64,000 nucleotides of DNA from Paragonimus westermani (GCA_008508345.1 QNGE01002980.1:33353-97352); one strand, 5' to 3'; positions 45,248 through 57,540 are shown, counted from the stretch's first letter. Numbers and translations: made by a program. The notes: generated by a model from the letters alone, not told the origin.

Positions 45248-45350
45248 TGTTGAATGAGCACAGCCTAATTGTTGGCCAACGAGCTTTCTCAATTTAATCT
45301 CGGCTGGTCATTTGCTTGTAGCTTACGTAATAGAAATCAGATTGGTTGGG
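45248..45350 (+). repeat. Right LTR trace of CsRn1-like element
   Basis: Begins TGTTGAATGAGCACAGCC and aligns with 41529-41635 in the same order of blocks. The two are diverged, as expected for an old insertion. A pyrimidine-rich run lies just upstream, where a polypurine tract would be expected; none is seen on the plus strand. Confidence 0.7.
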
Positions 45351-45359
45351 TGGTTCTTT

Positions 45360-48300
45360 TTGTCCTCAGCAAAACTCCTATGGCTTCCTGAGTTTGAATG
45401 TAGGTGACTGTGGATGAATGATTATTCGTCTAAAATGGAACTATATGTGCCGCAACTCCTACTTAACTCCACAGGCTATCAATAAACATGAATATAGTCA
45501 TTGAAAAATGGAGCGGAGCCGTAGGCAAAGTCTGTTTTGGGATGAATACGCTGCCTAAGCATCACTGATCAGAAACAGAAACGGCACACGCCTCTCACAG
45601 AGGTGTGGAGCAGAGAGGGCTCTTGCGATGACGTAATAAACCTGATAAGGCTCCGAGGCACATGGGGAACTAAGAAAAAAGCCTTGTAAGTTAGCACAGA
45701 AAGTATCGCAAATACATGGCGAAGAGGAACACATGTTCGAATACACAAAGCAGCTGTAGGGCCCGACTTGGTTGAGTCTAATAAGGAACTTTGGGAGAAA
45801 ACTCAAAGCTTGTTTACCTGGTGCGAAATAACTAGGCCATCTGAAGAGGTTTCAGCGATTGCGGGCTTTGATTTAATTCTATCGATACAACCTTGTAGAC
45901 GAAATCGAGGTTTCGTAGGTGGTTTGAGAAGGTGCGTCTGTAGGACAATGAGGGTTCCGGAGTAAGAATCCGTGGATATCATTAAGAGAAATCTATGCTA
46001 AAGAGACTAGTAACAGACGGTATGAATGTGCGGAATAGATTGTTCGAGCAAGGAATACAAAAGGACAGAGTACCCAGTGGCATTCAGTCAAACAGTTTTA
46101 CACCTCAGAGCGACATCATGAAGGTTAGTCGAGACAGGCCTTCTAACAAGACTGCAGAGTCAACCATCATCTTGGATTATCAGAGTTGTCTTCAACTATA
46201 AGAAAGGGCAAGAAGCATGAAATAGACAGCCGGACGGTAAGACCAGCTCCAGTTGTTTTAAAGATTCTCAGGATTGATAACCAGAAACAATGCATTTCTT
46301 GTCCCTGATAATATTTTCTAGTGGAACATTCAACTACCAATAACCTCTTCTTAGTAGATAAGCATAGCTTCTCGAGATACACCTACTGTTCCACAGACGC
46401 AGTTCGACTTTGGGTAAAACCACAAGTAGCCTTGGGGGAAAAATAAAGATCTAGGTGGACTATCTTGTTTTTGGAATCTGATTAAGTTGATCATCAACTG
46501 CATATGGTTGAACCTAGAGCTCTGGGGCTCATAAAAACGTTACTAAGAACGTTGCGCGGTTTTTTGAACAAAAGTTCAACGAAAACCAACCCGCAAAATA
46601 CGTGATGTTAGATCTGAACACTATATGGATTAATGTAACCAATAATCAAAACTTTTGTTCCACTTGTAATCTGAGAAAGAGTAGTGAACAAGCAAAATAA
46701 TAAATTCTATCTATTATCTAGTTCTTATCTCTGTATAGCTTTACGATGCGTTACATAAACCGAGTGAAAGTAGCTGACTGGCAACTGGAATCAAACTGAA
46801 TGTGGTGGCCCGAAGAGCCATGTTGCCGTGAGTTCCATTCAGACAGGCTTGATTACATCGAACCTCCAACGCAGTAAAGATATGATTGAAGAAGCACATA
46901 TGTCATGCATACTTCGCATGTTCATTAAGTGCTCCCCAGGCCAATTTCTACCACAGAGCATAAGCTGGCTTATTAACCATCATGCACGATTTTTAACGGC
47001 CCAACGGTTAATCTAAGACACTTCCCAAAATTTGTAAACGAAGTGACTCATAAACTTGCTGTAATCACCTTACATCACAACGAGGAGTGTCTAAGCTAGC
47101 GCAAAATAATAGGAATTTTTAAGTACATCTCTAATCAGAGCAAGTTATGCCCTAGCCTCGTCAACAATTTAAGAAAATGGCTCTGCGGTGCAAGAAGTTT
47201 TCGAATTACCGCGGGGCCAATAAGCCGCAATATCCACCCAGCGATAATAAATCCATCCAGCCTGACATAAAGGATATTTCAGTAACCCATTCTACCAACA
47301 GAAATTTTGGTGACCGAAATATGCAGTCTACTTTTAAGGTCTAACCCACTCAGTTTGGTTGATACAGCTCAGATTTATCCCCGGCCTATAGGAAGAGGCA
47401 TTTTATGTACTTGCAAAACCATTCCACGAGTTTCTTCAACTGATCCTTTCTGAATATACCATGTTAACGTGACTTTTATTTATAAATCGGATGATTGATA
47501 CTCGCCTACCAGCTACCAACAGGGTAGTCTAACGAGTATTCTGGGCAAGCGGGTAGAATGTCTCACCATTTCTATAGTGATGAAGCGAACTTCCACCAGT
47601 AGTCTTGTTTTCATAATAGAGCACCGGTTCTTACCAAATCGGTCACGTGCTACCACAATACACCTTGCAGACAAGTTAACTGTGGCCAAGGATCATGTCT
47701 AGATTTCAGACGACGTTTTCTCCGATTTCGCAAGTCAATCCGCACACCTACGGTCCGCTCTTCTATGAATTAAGGAAAAACGAAGTCCATGGAAAGATTC
47801 ACTGCCGGATGATTCTGTTTCTTAACAGTCGAACCAATGAGGTTCAAGCAAGGCTGCGCGCCTATCTTTTACACTCATCTCAGCAAGTATGCCGAATGCT
47901 TCGATTCTTCATCATTGTCATCATCATCACTATCGTCAAAATTCCATTGAGTCTGACCAAAAGGTACTGTGACTCAATCCGTCGCTCACTCCAATACTGA
48001 TGTGAAATATCCTAGAAAGAAACGTTGCTAAAAGAGTTAACAATTAATGGAAGAAGGCTGAAAGGATAACATCAATTACCGCTGATTTAAGTGATCAAAC
48101 GGATTGTAGTCAGGTAGCTGTTACCTATCCAATTCGTTCAATAAAATAATTGGGGTCTTCTTACTTTGTAGCCACGTTTTTGTTTGACTATTCCAAGATT
48201 TTACCCAACTGTGTTTATCCTATCCCAAACACACCTTCCAAAATTACTCTCCAGTAATTTTGCTGTTAGTGGTTGACCCTAACGTCTGGAACTTCTGTGA

Positions 48301-49045
48301 TCTCAGCACTCATCCAGCTGACTTTAATGTTGTCAAGCTATATACACAGAAGCGTTGTCATCTTATGTGAGAAAACAAGTGTGCATCCGCGCCCGTTAAA
48401 TACGGTCCCGGAAGCCTGCTTACGACACATACTGCTCTAAAAGTTTCACTGTTAACAAAAGTGCACCTACAGGAATACCTGAGATTCGAGATGCCATCCT
48501 GCCATTCCTCTTCTTGGCAGCTATGTGGATAACGATTATGAAGTTGTTACTTCAAGGCGACGTAATTTTTACCCACCTATATTATTATAAAGATGTCGCG
48601 AAGATATTTTAATTTTGCGAAACAAAACTAGCCGCGAGGCCAGGAAAATTTATTAAAGTTAAGGATTTGACTTCTAGTTAGACCAGATTGCGGTCAACCG
48701 AAATACACCACTACTGGTTGTTGTCAGGTTCTTTGCCACGTTTAAAAAAAGATGTCCGATTCACACTTTCTTGTTCGAAGTAAGCACTAATATAAGCAAT
48801 GTTTGTTCATCAGTTATTTGAGATTCTACATACATTCTAGTGATCTTTGAAAGCAACGCAATACCAGTTCTCCATGGAATGTCAACTATATTACGTCCTA
48901 ACGCTAGTAAAGCGGTCAAAGACGAAACCTAAGACACACCACAACCATACGTGACTCTACATGTCACTGGGGGTTTCAATAAGCTGTTTTTGGAATGAAG
49001 GGGTCGTGAATGTTACTGTGAACAGGAAGAAAGCTGGGAATATTC
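45360..49045. other. Stretch without recognised gene
   Basis: Frames at 45768-45965, 45995-46201, 46828-47016 and 47695-48000 (+) were read and could not be assigned. A hydrophobic run (FFIIVIIITIVKI) at about 47907-47945 in the last reads mostly from a CATCAT-type simple sequence and is not persuasive as a membrane helix. No RNA genes seen. Confidence 0.45.
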
Positions 49046-49049
49046 TCTA

Positions 49050-50230
49050 GGTCTTCAAAAAGATGCAAACCACTAACGGTGGAAACACTCCGCAGCTGCC
49101 TATCGAGCCAGACTTGCGGGTGATGACAGATGTACATATTACCGCGAGAAAGATGGGGGACAAGTTGACCATATTAGATGTGTACAAGACAGTGAAGCCA
49201 GATGGTATACATCCAGCAGTGCTGAACAAACCAGGTGACGTCTTGGTGATTGCTCTAACTCCGTTATTCAACGTACCACTAGAAAGGGCTGATTAGCTGC
49301 TGGATTGAAAGGTTGTGACAGTTGCGTCTACATACATGAGGGGTAGTAGGGAGTATCCAACTACTTGACGGCCTGTTATTGTCATGCCTTCCTTCTTGAA
49401 ACTAATGAAAAGAATTTCTAGGGACTAGATTGTGAATCACGTCACCAAGCAGCGCATCTTAACGGTTGTGTGAAGAATCTATCTTGTCTAACAAATGTAT
49501 AAGCGCTCCTTAGTGAAATTACTCAGCAACAGGATATGACCTTGAGGGTTCATGAAGTACATCCACGACTTAACGCTCAGCCTGTCTCGAAAGGTTCCCG
49601 TGCTCGCAACCAGCGTAACTATAGTTGGCTGATCACATCGTGCGCTTGTGCAGAAAGATTTATACGGAATTCATCATTGGACAGTGATGTGGGAACCACT
49701 AGTGAACGTAGACAAAAACAAACAGTTGTTAAAGTTGAAAGTAAGGGGTCTGTTTAGACAAAAGGATCCTGAGATCTACCCGGTAGTGCAGAAAATATCG
49801 GAGATGAGACATTTAAAGACAGAGGTGGGGGTGAACTTTGAACAACAGCAGAGAGAGAACTGAGTAGTGCATCTGCTTAAAAAGACTCTGGCGTCTTGGA
49901 GACCAGAAGCCTCAGTGCTTTTGTTCAACGCGTGTGCACGACCGCATCTCAAATACAGTGTGTAGGCCCTAAAGTATGCACCTCGATAGGAACGTAAGTG
50001 TTAGAACCAGTACATCGCTGAGTTGCAAAACTTAATGGTACGGACTACCGGAGCAGACGAACGCATTTGTAGATATCCGCCCTAGAGGGAAGACGCGAAT
50101 GCAACAACTTGGATAAAGCTACTAAATTGCTCAGTTCGACTGAAAGTGATGGGCAGCTGTTTACCTGCTGTGGAGACTCAGCGGTATGAAAGTATAAGTG
50201 GAAGGTAAGCCAAATTGCGACGAAAACACA
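49050..50230 (+). mobile_element. CR1-like LINE RT remnant
   Basis: Frame 49063-49296 has TVKPDGIHPAVLNKPGDVLV and IALTPLFNVPLERAD, the typical K-PGPDGIHP-VLK-L---L--PL--LFN-SLE entry of CR1/Jockey-like RT, followed by a broken RPV-...-FLKLMKRI segment. Near 49690 a short RRQKQTVVKVESKG recalls the GRRQRVKV-G motif. From about 49920 ARPHLKYSV, ERKC-NQYIAELQNLMVRTT and PAVETQRYESISGR match the VRPHLEYCVQ...RVQR-A-K...LRRRR end region. Motif A and motif C are not readable; internal deletions are likely. Confidence 0.75.
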
Positions 50231-50259
50231 GAGGCGCACTACTCCAGTAGTCATAAACA

Positions 50260-51600
50260 CTTAGAATATGTCGACAGCAAAAATGACACTTTCCGCAACG
50301 ATAAAGGATTTCAAATGCACGCCTGATGAGTGTTGACCCTTCGTGATTCGTGAATTAGTTTGGCAAACTGAGAAATGGAATGTTTCACTGGTCTACTAGC
50401 TTTTTGCGGGGGCCTGAAGGGTGTATAACTTAAGAATATACCACGTCTCGATTTTTTCCGACAAGATTTCAGGTTTATCAGTCGTTTCAAATTGTTTAAT
50501 AACTTTTTTGAGCGGACGCTGGATGGCCGCTCGTACTCCTTAGTTGCATGAACCGCTGAAAGGGTGAATGCGTGTTATATGGGTGTGTTTAATAGGGTGC
50601 TTAGCAATCGAATACCGTAGACGGGGAGCACTATGCTATTGTGTGGTAGGATGACGTGAACGTAGGCCACATCCGCCTTTGATGGGATAGGGAGTAAAGG
50701 GTTATGATGATACTAACTGCGATAAGAGTAGTGATTAATCATAATATAATCAACAATAATTCAAAGTGGATGAGTACACTGTGTAGCCAGTGCAAATAAA
50801 CCGGAGTTGGTGAGGCTATGTTAAGCAGACAGCACACCCACAATAACAACTAAACCAACAGTGCATTCACAAACCTGTAATAATATACACGCACGTACAA
50901 ACACGTCGACAGCCGGGTGCCCTAGGAAGAGGCCGTCTTAATAAGAGTCATCTGTCAAGACACTCCAGAGAAGTCTCAGGAATGGTAGCTTTCACGAAAT
51001 TCACTGGAGAAGCATTCCACGCCGGGCAAACTCGTACGTCAAAACTGCAATGACTGCACATTTTGCGACTACATCTTAAGTCTAGTTTGAATTTGCGTCC
51101 CGTAAAGTGGGTGGTGTCAGCCAGCCAAAGCGGACTGTTAGTGTGGTGAACTTTCATGGTGATCGATTTGACCTCCTATAAGTCAGTAGGGAATGTTCTA
51201 GGGGTTCCATTTGATCTGCACAGAAGTACGAGTAAAGCATATCACACATTTTGCTGCCCACCGCTGCACAGATTCGTGGGTGGTTACACCTTTCTTCAGT
51301 GAAGTGCATGCCCATACGTCTACTGTCAACGCAAGTATTACTGGAGCACCAAAGATACGTACAAAACAGCTGATTAGGAACTTATTAATAGTCTACTAAG
51401 CGCTCCCAATCCACCGTTAATTTTCTTCATCAGTGTCAGTGTTTAGACACTAGGGCTGCGGTTTTCTAACAGTAAGGTTCCAAGGTTTTTACTTAATGAA
51501 CGACAGTAAGTAGTTGGTCACCAATCGGGGAAAACTTTGCTTCTGTCGGTTAGTATGTGTATGATTCTCGAATTCCTACCAGCGAATGCAAAGCCGTTTC
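50260..51600. other. Stretch without recognised gene
   Basis: No assignable coding sequence. Short frames at 50948-51157 (-) and 51211-51399 (+) lack motifs. Confidence 0.5.
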
Positions 51601-51779
51601 TGACGAACACCGAGGCACTGCGTTGAGAACTCGTTTTGCAAGACAGCGGTCTCCAGAAAAGCGTAATTTACACCACACTAAGTTATTGGTTGCACACATG
51701 TAGCAAGACGATTGGATAACGACCAGCAACTCGTTTGAAAGCTATAAGAACGGTAAATAGTCCAGTATAGAGCCTTTTG

Positions 51780-52420
51780 AAGCACCCATGAAAGCCTTAA
51801 ACAGCTCGCTGCTGAGATCCATGGCTCATAGCTCACTAAAGACAAAACAGTGATTTACCCCGTCATAAGCATCAGTAACGTCCAAGAAAGCAACACCTGC
51901 TGAGTAGAGCTATTTCGAAGCCGCTTTCCAGTAGCAACTGTCACCGTTGAGTTAGATGTGTGTGATTAAATTTTATCAGAATCCGTGCTGTCCATTAGTT
52001 AAGAGAGTGGCGGATGGAGGCCGTTCTACTGACCTATAATCCACCATGCTTTATTCGACTCTCGTGGAGGACACAAATATTATTTCCATAGAGAACTGCT
52101 TGTATGGGTTCTGCCGTTTCCTGTGTAAATAGGCGAGATGACACTATGCACCCAAGACGTGGGGAAATTAACTGAAATGTATGAGTGTCAGGTCAGCGTT
52201 GAAAACGGAGCAGCTAGCGCCGCAGCACATTTTTAAAGAGAATAGGCTGTTGAGGTCTGACGACTTCTCAGAATTCAGTATAAGGAACCTCACTCTGATA
52301 TTTGACTCCGATAAATCAGAAGAGATTTTGACTGAAGCAGAGTAGCTCGAATCTGTTAGTTCTCCTGCTCTTTTTGGGTCATCAATGGTGGTGGCTCATT
52401 GAAATCAAAATATACCGGTA
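51780..52420 (-). pseudogene. Possible LINE RT fragment
   Basis: On the minus strand 51897-51841 encodes GVAFLDVTDAYDGVNHCFVF, which fits RT motif A of LINEs (FLD--KAYD-V-H). Upstream (52420-52190, minus) a frame reads IDDPKRAGELTDSSYSASVK, reminiscent of the DG-LTD---A--LN-YF-SVF segment before RT. Motif B and C are not readable. The call rests mainly on one motif. Confidence 0.3.
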
Positions 52421-53282
52421 GTCTCCTGATTAGGGACTGATTCACTAAATGGCCCTTTGGCTGTTGACGTGGTTGATCGAGATTTCGTAACATAAGCAAT
52501 GTTCTTTAAGTACTGCTTGCGGTATTCAGAAATGATTACCTCAAAATCGAGCTAGAAGTCAAGAGGACCTGACTTCACCGCTGTTGTGCGCCGAGTTACA
52601 GAACTTTTGAAGGCTCTGTGTGCATCCACGAAAGCAAATAAAATTAACCCACTCCATAGAACCTTCTGACAGTGTAAGGGACATTTCGTATAATATCTGA
52701 GTTACAATTTGCTTTTTTCCATCCAAATGGGAAGAATGTCTCGGTTAATTCTATAGGTGCCATTTTCTTCAGGAGGTGGCGAATCACTCGTTCACCAGCT
52801 ATAGCATGTACGTTGAGCGCATCTGGATTGGATGAAAATCAGCTTATCGAATGGATGTGTTGATTTATTTTGCTTTCGTGAGCCAACCATTTCGTTTTTT
52901 TGCCTTCCCTGTTCTCTCTTCAGTGTGACAAACAGTGTTTTTTTAATGTCCTTTCTACCCCTTTCCTGCTACTGCGCTCTGGCAAGCGACCTGGCAACCA
53001 AAGCGTGAAAATAAGCAACGTAGCGGCAGGAAAGAGAACAGTGTCAAATACCAAACTGATAAGTGTGTCACATCATCCAATGATCCTCTTGATCATGGTA
53101 GCACAGTACAGTTCTTATGAAATAAATTGAGTTTTCAAATTTTCTTACTGTTGTGGCACAGTGGGATCTGTGAAGCTAGCAGATGCGAAAACCAAACTTT
53201 TTTGCAATTGTTGCAATTCTTGTGGCCTGACCTAGTCATTTAGTTCATTACATAGTCCACTGAGCGTCAAATACGCCAATTT

Positions 53283-53720
53283 ATGGCGCGGTTAAAAAAG
53301 GAGTACCACCTGTGCAAGCAAAAATGGGTGTTGAGTACACGAAAACCCATTGAGTTATACACTGACCACTCCGGGTATCTACTGAGGATAAATTACGTAT
53401 GTACGTTTCTGACAAACACAACCCTAAATTACCCTAAATATGTAACGCAGGAAGACTTTCGTTACGAACTAATATGAACAGATCCACTAAGATTGATCTG
53501 CCAGTGGTCATAAAAGCGCAGTCTATTTCACCCAGAGAACGAAGCTATTCACCACCAATAAATCCCTAATATACACTGTCAATTACTCAGTGATTGACCA
53601 GCCGGTTGCCTAATTATGAGTTCCCCGGGTCGGCATGTATTCTTCTAATATCACTTGGGCGCCAGCTCAAAGTTTTGAGCTTCTCTACGGCACCCAGGTG
53701 CTGATAACCCGCACCATGTG
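53283..53720 (+). pseudogene. Weak Gypsy RNase H and integrase traces
   Basis: Frame 53283-53477 contains KPIELYTDHSGYLLRI, similar to the F-VYTDH-PL-FL core of RNase H. At 53650-53705 a frame reads TWAPAQSFELLYGTQV, matching the TG-SPFELLYGR-V signature of Gypsy integrases. The two lie closer together than in an intact element. Low confidence. Confidence 0.35.
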
Positions 53721-54231
53721 TGCAGGATGATAGACAAAGCGTCCGGTTTCTACGATCCGTTTTATTTGTGTTTTCTTACGAACACACAACTCGTATGAAA
53801 TGCACACCTCATTGAGTTGCAGTTAGGGCGATTAAAACACAATCTCTAACGCAAACCCAGCAATTGTAACGAACTGATAACTAGTTTATACGTATAACGA
53901 AAACTTCCTGGAGTTTAATGTACTTCATGTACTTCATAAATATGGGGTATACTGGCACACAGACTAATAAATATATTCTCAGCAACCAAGGCGCCGTTGG
54001 TCGAAAAAATCTCCCCTGGACCTTCCCGAAAACAGCTCTAAGTCACCCTAAATCATTCCCTACCCTGCTAGCACCAATTAGGGATTCTGTTTGAGGGTTA
54101 ATTAGGGCTGATTTCAGAATAGTTCAAGGATGGATTCTTCCGACCAACAGTGTTTTGATTGAATGTGTCTGATCGCTTGTGAGCCAGTATATATCATATA
54201 TAAGGTGCATGAACCCAAGTAGCAAACAGTT

Positions 54232-54386
54232 GCGGGGCCCGCATGAGACCCGCGCGGGCCACGGTGGGCCAGAGGCGGGCCAAATGCGGGCAGTGAGACC
54301 AGGGCCTCGCGCGGGCCACGGCGGGCCAGAGGCGGGCCAAATGCGGGCAGTGAGACTAGGGCCCCGCGCGGGCCACGGCGGGCCAG
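54232..54386. repeat. GC-rich 57-bp minisatellite
   Basis: Units start at 54251, 54308 and 54365 (period exactly 57), the third truncated after about 20 bp and a partial copy preceding the first. The two full units differ at only a few positions. Each is made of GGGCC-bearing subunits (CGCGCGGGCCACGGCGGGCC, AGAGGCGGGCC). It is strikingly GC-rich in an AT-leaning region. Confidence 0.92.
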
Positions 54387-54400
54387 GTACTTAAGTACCT
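54385..54400. repeat. 16-bp perfect palindrome
   Basis: AGGTACTTAAGTACCT, directly at the end of the minisatellite. Confidence 0.95.
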
Positions 54401-54499
54401 AACACGAAGGACTTGCATTAAACATCAAAAGGTTCCCGTTATACGTGTAAACTAGTTCTCAGTTCGTTTCACTCAGGTGTCCCAAATACCTAACAAATC

Positions 54500-54540
54500 A
54501 TTGAATCAATTGATTCAATCAGGGGTTAACCCCTGATTGA
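54500..54540. repeat. Two overlapping perfect palindromes (20 and 26 bp)
   Basis: 54500-54519 is centred on CAATTG and 54515-54540 is centred on GTTAAC with GGGG/CCCC flanks; they share five bases. Either can extrude as a hairpin, but not both fully at once. Confidence 0.95.
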
Positions 54541-54544
54541 TCCC

Positions 54545-54580
54545 AAGTTCATGTAGTTATAGCTATAACTACCACGAACT
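54545..54580. repeat. Palindrome, 20-bp perfect core in a 36-bp imperfect hairpin
   Basis: The core GTAGTTATAGCTATAACTAC (54553-54572) is perfect. Outer AGTTC/GAACT (54545-54549 and 54576-54580) extend the stem with small mismatches. It abuts the right terminal inverted repeat. Confidence 0.95.
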
Positions 54581-54609
54581 GAATCCCTAATTAGTGCTAG
54601 CAAGTTAAT

Positions 54610-55685
54610 TGGTAAAATGGTGGTTGTGACGTTTACACAGTTCAAGTTATTATTTTATTCTGTTCATAAAACTGTCTATAATCCTCAATAGCAATGCAAA
54701 ATCTTTTTTTAATGACTGGCTTTCAGCTCAACAGAAACCGTGGGACATCAAAACGAACAAACTGACTGGGGCCTAGGTATTTGAGCTACCAGCCTCAGAC
54801 CCATATATCAAGCACTGAACCACTCAGACAGTCACAGCCGAAGCGCAGAATTCAAAACGCACTTCAAAAAGGTACACGATTTACAACGACGAACGAATGG
54901 AAAAATCACCGATTGAAACAAATTAAAATTTTACTAGACAGTTTGGGGGATGTGGATTTCTTCTGAATGCTGTCTTGACAACTGTAAACCTTCAAGTATC
55001 ATTAACTATCGACTACTCACCATGATTCCGATGCAAATTGAGTGGCACGTATTCAATATTCGTCCATTGAAGGATTAGGGTCGACAGCTCCGTGGTATTT
55101 CCTAATTCACCTTTTGATATTTTTATCTTGATCGTTTCGCTAACTTCAATTGTGAACCTGCTTCAAACTTTCACCATTATTATGTAATTTTACTGTTAAC
55201 ATGAATAAACGGAGGTTACCCCCTGCCATCTCTATACTCTTCATTTTAATGGATTTTTGGACTGGTGAAGTAGTCGCAAGGAAAAATACTTTAGCCCTGG
55301 GTATTTTTTTATTTTTCGACCCAGAAAGTTTGTCAACCTCCGTCGTTTGTGGAGCTATCCATTAATCGTTTTCTGAACCTACCTTACGGTGCTCTCCTTC
55401 TTTCAAGTTTCGGTCCACTAAATTCAACGGACTTCAATGCGTCATTGAATCATTCCATCTTTTATACGTCTTCATTTTTTGTACGCACACCTCTTGTACA
55501 CATCTGTTATCGTTACAGCTTCTTTTGGCGTAAGCATATTTTGTTTTTTCTTATAATTTGATTGATCAGGCAAATACAAGTGTGTTGGGGCCGAGTATTT
55601 TCTCTCCAAAGTGCTTTATCCATCTCCGTGTTGTTATTAGCCACGTTTGAGGACACTGTGGACACTGATACTGATACTTAAAACA
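54610..55685. other. Stretch without recognised gene
   Basis: AT-rich; frames at 54781-54966 and 55349-55561 have no recognisable motif. Confidence 0.5.
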
Positions 55686-55689
55686 GTGT

Positions 55690-56590
55690 TGCTCCAAAGT
55701 TGGCCGAACACAGCGTCCGAAATTCTCGACTGTGGTTCCATCAGAGTGAGGCTGTCCTCACCAAGTGGCGGTTAGCATCAGAAAAGAAACTATTCGCACA
55801 TGGTACGAGCTCTTTATTTCGATGTTGCAGCGGGAGTGTAAGACCTGTCAGAATCAGTCCTGTCTTATTTCCCTTGCACTTTTCAACGGGCGCGATCATA
55901 AAACGGTCTGGGAAGTCAGAGACTAAGCCGTTCCACGACATGTTCCGATCGAGCTAACTGCGTGATTGGCCCCTATCCCAACTGTCATTTCGTATGAGAT
56001 CTTTCGAGCTAGCGAAGGCATGATGATGCCGCCTTAAAGCAGTTGTGGGTGGATAGGCTGCCGTCTGCGATGCACCATATTTTGGCTACCATGGACAATC
56101 TCAGCTCAATCAACAAATTGGCGGCCATTGAGGACAAGCTACCGGAAACCTTTCTTCCACAACCGCTGTGTGCCGCAACCATAACCGTTCACAAATCGTC
56201 CTCTTCACCCCCCACTACTGGTAGCAGCCTGAGGCTTTTAATGGATGAGATATGCCATTGTATGGACAGCATGGCTGGGCACATCAGCGAGCTGGAGAAA
56301 CACCCACCTAGAAGCAGTTCACGATCTAACTTCCGCTGCCGCTAAAGGTGGTACCCTTATCACCAAAAGTTTCCACACAAAGCGAAGAAGTGCGCTCAAC
56401 CGTGTACATTCCGAACGTATCACGCATCATCGCCAAACCGTCAGAACAGCCAGTGACGGTGACGACTGTCGATGGCGCAATTGGTTCCAGTGGCCTGTTT
56501 CGCATCAGGGATCGCGCGATCCACTCACGATTACTTAGCGACGCCGGAACACGGCCTAGCGTTACTCCACGGCAACGAAATGGCTAACTT
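55690..56590 (+). pseudogene. Ty3/Gypsy gag and protease fragment
   Basis: Frame 55700-55957 gives NSRLWFHQSEAVLTKWRLAS, matching the P-LWF-Q-EA-F gag entry. Frame 56043-56345 has WVDRLPSAMHHILATMDNLS, then INKLAAIEDKLPET, matching L-QLWLDRLP--V--IL-----L--LA--ADKI-E, and MDSMAGHISELEKHPPRSSS near the end (L---I--L-RSRSRSR). At about 56500 GLFRIRDRAIHSRLLSDAGT aligns with the RL-V-D--S-RFLVDTGA protease start, with DAGT in place of DTGA. The RT of this copy is not found downstream on the plus strand. Confidence 0.8.
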
Positions 56591-56599
56591 CAGCCCCAA

Positions 56600-57535
56600 T
56601 AGGCCGCGGATCAAAGCCGCATCGAACCTTCCCATCAAAGCTATCCTATGCGTCATTTCATCACCGGAAATGAGCCGTCAGCCCCCGTTGGATCAAAACT
56701 GTTTGGCGGCCACTGGTAATGTTCACCTTAGAGCTGCGTTGATCGTCAACAAACTTTTACTTCGCATTGCAGGTTTGACCCTGAGGCTCGCGGGTTTACC
56801 TCCAGTTTGTCAAAATATTTCGATGTTTAACTTCGCGTCATCATCACCGCAGTAGAGGCAGATGGGGATTGCTGAACAGACTGATGAATTGTTGGCGATC
56901 GTCGCTGGCCTCTCAGAGGTGACCGAATAAACGAACGCGACATAAAATTTAACGACATAAGGGGAGTCGCTAATCTAAGGCTGAAGCTTACATAATATGT
57001 TCGCTCGCATTGAAGATGACCACCAGAGGACCCCCCAACATACCAACGTCTGAGAGGCATTGTTGCTTTGTGTTTGTGATGTGCTCTTGAGGGGCGTTGG
57101 TGGCTGCAGCGCTATGGTCAACACAACTGCGGTATTATGATCCAAGCTAGCCCGACCCGTAGTTCTCGTGTCTAGAATTTCCGGGCCTTTTACCAAGGCG
57201 ATTCTGAGGTTGGAATCAGAAGGCAGGTGAGTCATTAGACATTGTTTTTTCATAATACTCTCAACGTATAAACGGGCATTCTTCGACGAACTACGGTTAA
57301 GGAGCTTGGAAGACGAACTAGTGGGCACTGTTTGCATAACCGCACGTCGGGAGAGTTCTCGTCATTTGGATACTATTACTGAAGTTAGCCTTTGCAACTC
57401 TGTGCCAGAAAGCATGGCCAGTGATAAGTTCGGCTAACTATACAAACAATAAAGCTACAGTATCTGCCGTATGACACTGTTCTTAGCACGGATGGACTGC
57501 GGTGAATTTCCAATAAAGGATAGCACGAACAGGTG
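56600..57535. other. Unassigned sequence between opposing Gypsy remnants
   Basis: Contains a plus frame (56472-56855) that extends past the protease and minus frames 56827-57060 and 56975-57337, none assignable. Probably decayed Gypsy sequence near the junction of plus- and minus-strand copies. Confidence 0.4.
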
Positions 57536-57540
57536 CGGTG

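Larger units (their letters stand above)
41529..45350 (+). mobile_element. CsRn1-like Ty3/Gypsy element with LTR traces
   Basis: Sequence in the order LTR start, gag zinc knuckle, protease, RT, RNase H, integrase, LTR start. The pol segments resemble the CsRn1/Kabuki group described from flukes and insects, by recalled motifs such as the VLPNLCVD-LLG-FLKLH protease tail and the RPGGEN-AAD-LSR RNase H end. All frames carry stops. At about 3.8 kb it is shorter than a full CsRn1-type element, so internal deletions are likely. Confidence 0.85.
54066..54602. mobile_element. Compact unit with terminal inverted repeats, minisatellite and palindromes
   Basis: Imperfect terminal inverted repeats (54066-54089 and 54579-54602, 22 of 24 positions matching) with outer ends TGCTAGCA. 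Between them lie a GC-rich 57-bp tandem repeat and four perfect palindromes. There is no transposase. It fits a non-autonomous DNA transposon (MITE-like) that has captured or amplified a minisatellite. No clear target-site duplication was found. Confidence 0.7.

Noticed and set aside
47907..47945. Hydrophobic run FFIIVIIITIVKI as a membrane helix
   Set aside because: It comes from a TCATCA-type simple sequence, so the hydrophobicity is a by-product of repeat composition.
50325..50360. CTGATGAG near 50326 as a hammerhead core
   Set aside because: No GAAA at a suitable distance and no pairing flanks.
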